From: an uncultured Clostridia bacterium
Lineage (GTDB): Bacteria; Bacillota; Clostridia; TANB77; CAG-508
NCBI GenBank assembly: GCA_948857205.1
Contig: CAQPRV010000043.1
Span: forward strand, 1 to 15,588
Reading direction: 5' to 3'
Length of the DNA: 15,588 nt
In this document: piece after piece, positions 14,695 through 15,588 of the stretch
Position numbering within the stretch: position 1 is the stretch's first letter
How the letters are laid out: every line of letters begins with the position of its first letter
Notes under the pieces: generated by a model
Told to the model about the DNA's origin: nothing
The model's database searches: none
What the model saw: only the letters and a program-made list of their open reading frames with translations
Position numbers and translations under genes: made by a program

Positions 14695-15421
14695 ATGTCA
14701 AACGTAAAAATAAATGGAATAATATTGGCAGAAAATAATTTAGGTGACTTTGATAAAATGCTAACAATATTAACCCCAGGCATACGGAAAAATATCTTGT
14801 GTAGCTAAAGGAGCAAGGAGACCTAAGAGTGCTCTTTTAGCTGGAACACAAATATTTTGCTTTGGAGAATATTTAATGTATAAAGGTTCAAACACATATC
14901 ATATAAATTCAGTTGAGCCAATTGAAGTTTTTTATAATTTAAGAACAGATTTAGATAAATTGAAATATGCAGTACATATAAATAAAATAGTTCATGATGT
15001 GACACATGAAAACCAGAATTGTTTTCAAATTTTGCAACTTTTATTAAATACACTTTATATGATATCTGAAACTGATAAAAATTTAGATTTAATATTAAGT
15101 GTTTTTAAATTGCGTCTTTTATGCATTTTGGGTTTTACACCTAAAATTGAGATTTGTGCTAATTGCAATCAAAAAGAAGATTTTGTTTTTTTTAGTATAA
15201 AAGATAATGGTTTTAAATGTAATATTTGTGGAAAACAAGATAAGTCTTGCATTACAGTTAGTGAAAGTACAGTTAATGCAATAAAATATACAGTTATTTC
15301 TCCAGCAAAAAAGTTATTTGCTTTTAATATAAAAGATGAATCTTTAGAGGAATTTAAATTATTAACAAAATTATATTTTGATGATAAATTAGAAAAAGAA
15401 TATAAAATAGAAAATATTTAA
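14695..15421 (+). CDS. recO: DNA repair protein RecO, needs one +1 shift
   Basis: RecO anneals single strands and, with RecR, loads RecA in RecFOR recombinational repair. Start ATG 14695 with GGTGG nine bases upstream. Skipping C14785 gives 241 aa, close to the usual 240-250. The N-terminal OB-fold region reads GIILAENNLGDFDKMLTILTPGI, then GKISCVAKGARRPKSALLAGTQ after the junction; GK(I)-x-x-(V)-A-(K/R)-GARRP is the family block. A four-Cys zinc-finger-like motif (CANC ... CNIC, coded about 15157-15230) sits in the C-terminal half. In the zero frame the protein stops seven codons after the CGG, so there is no functional product without the shift. Confidence 0.92.
14785..14787 (+). other. Apparent +1 frameshift site 6, in recO (ATA CGG AAA to ATA c GGA AAA)
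   Basis: In-frame CGG at recO codon 31. Dropping C14785 restores the conserved GKI...AKGARRP stretch and opens the frame to the natural stop. Confidence 0.87.
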
Positions 15422-15423
15422 TC

Positions 15424-15443
15424 TGTAGATTGCTACAATTTTT
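15424..15443 (+). terminator. Probable intrinsic terminator after recO
   Basis: Short perfect stem TGTAG (15424-15428) / CTACA (15433-15437) with loop ATTG, followed by ATTTTT, two bases after the recO stop. The short stem makes it weak. Confidence 0.5.
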
Positions 15444-15588
15444 AGTCGTAAGTCCTACAAATCTTGATTTTTATGGTAGATAATTAAATAAAGGAAAGAA
15501 AAATATCTAAAATATTTATTCAAATTCTCGCCAAACCAAATGCCATCATAAATTCCATCATAAAATCCTCTCTTTTGTTATCCGAACA

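Noticed and set aside
5602..14787. CGG simply reassigned to another amino acid (as reported for CGG in some low-GC bacteria)
   Set aside because: Reassignment would keep the zero frame open; here the frame must change by +1 right at the CGG, which reassignment does not explain.
5602..14787. Classical P-site slippage of the prfB type at all six sites
   Set aside because: CTT to TTC and ATT to TTC could re-pair, but TTA to TAC, ATA to TAC and ACA to CAC cannot pair well, so one slippage rule does not cover the set.
1..15588. CRISPR array, tRNA or rRNA genes, insertion sequences, prophage
   Set aside because: I saw no regularly spaced repeats, no tRNA-like cloverleaf, no rRNA sequence and no transposase or integrase frame.

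Overview
The window is visibly very AT-rich and strongly A/T-biased at third codon positions. Every confident gene is on the + strand with strong Shine-Dalgarno sites. The gene set (rpsO-pnp, era-yqzL-recO, spore photoproduct lyase, a SleB-type cell-wall hydrolase) points to a low-GC, spore-forming-lineage Bacillota, most likely an uncultured Clostridia-type gut bacterium. That placement is inference from gene content and composition.

Layout: a membrane-anchored SleB-type hydrolase (40-777) and a spore photoproduct lyase (890-1888) come first. Then rpsO (2064-2327) and pnp (2554-4659), each with a structured leader. An intergenic stretch with a terminator and copy A of a three-hairpin repeat (4734-4872) follows. 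Next are an anchored carbohydrate-binding/HExxH protein (4975-6339), queA (6379-7429), copy B of the repeat (7437-7578), rdgB (7680-8268), a divergent Nudix protein (8314-9066), tgt (9190-10314), a WG-repeat membrane protein with an acidic Asn-rich tail (10328-11914), a GT4 glycosyltransferase (12079-13371), and era-yqzL-recO (13541-15421). QueA and Tgt are both queuosine-pathway enzymes. RdgB and the Nudix protein are nucleotide-hydrolase types. Era, YqzL and RecO form a known Firmicutes cluster.

The outstanding observation is that four genes (the carbohydrate-binding/HExxH gene, queA, rdgB, recO) are each open only if the ribosome skips one C. This happens at six places (5602, 5840, 5892, 7132, 7953, 14785). 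At all six the zero frame presents an in-frame CGG codon. Dropping its C turns CGG-A or CGG-T into a glycine codon (GGA x5, GGT x1), and the family sequence then continues; in queA, rdgB and recO this glycine is expected from the family. No other kind of frameshift is apparent in the window. Only one other in-frame CGG was found (667, in the SleB-type gene), and it must be read without a shift. Either this lineage tolerates or uses +1 frameshifting at CGG (CGGN read as Gly), comparable in kind to AGG/CCC frameshifting in Perkinsus mitochondrial cox1, or the assembly carries a systematic extra C before GGW. The sequence alone cannot decide, but it makes precise predictions.

A second item is the repeat downstream of pnp and downstream of queA. 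Its two copies share a 47-nt block at 41/47 identity and the same three-hairpin architecture.
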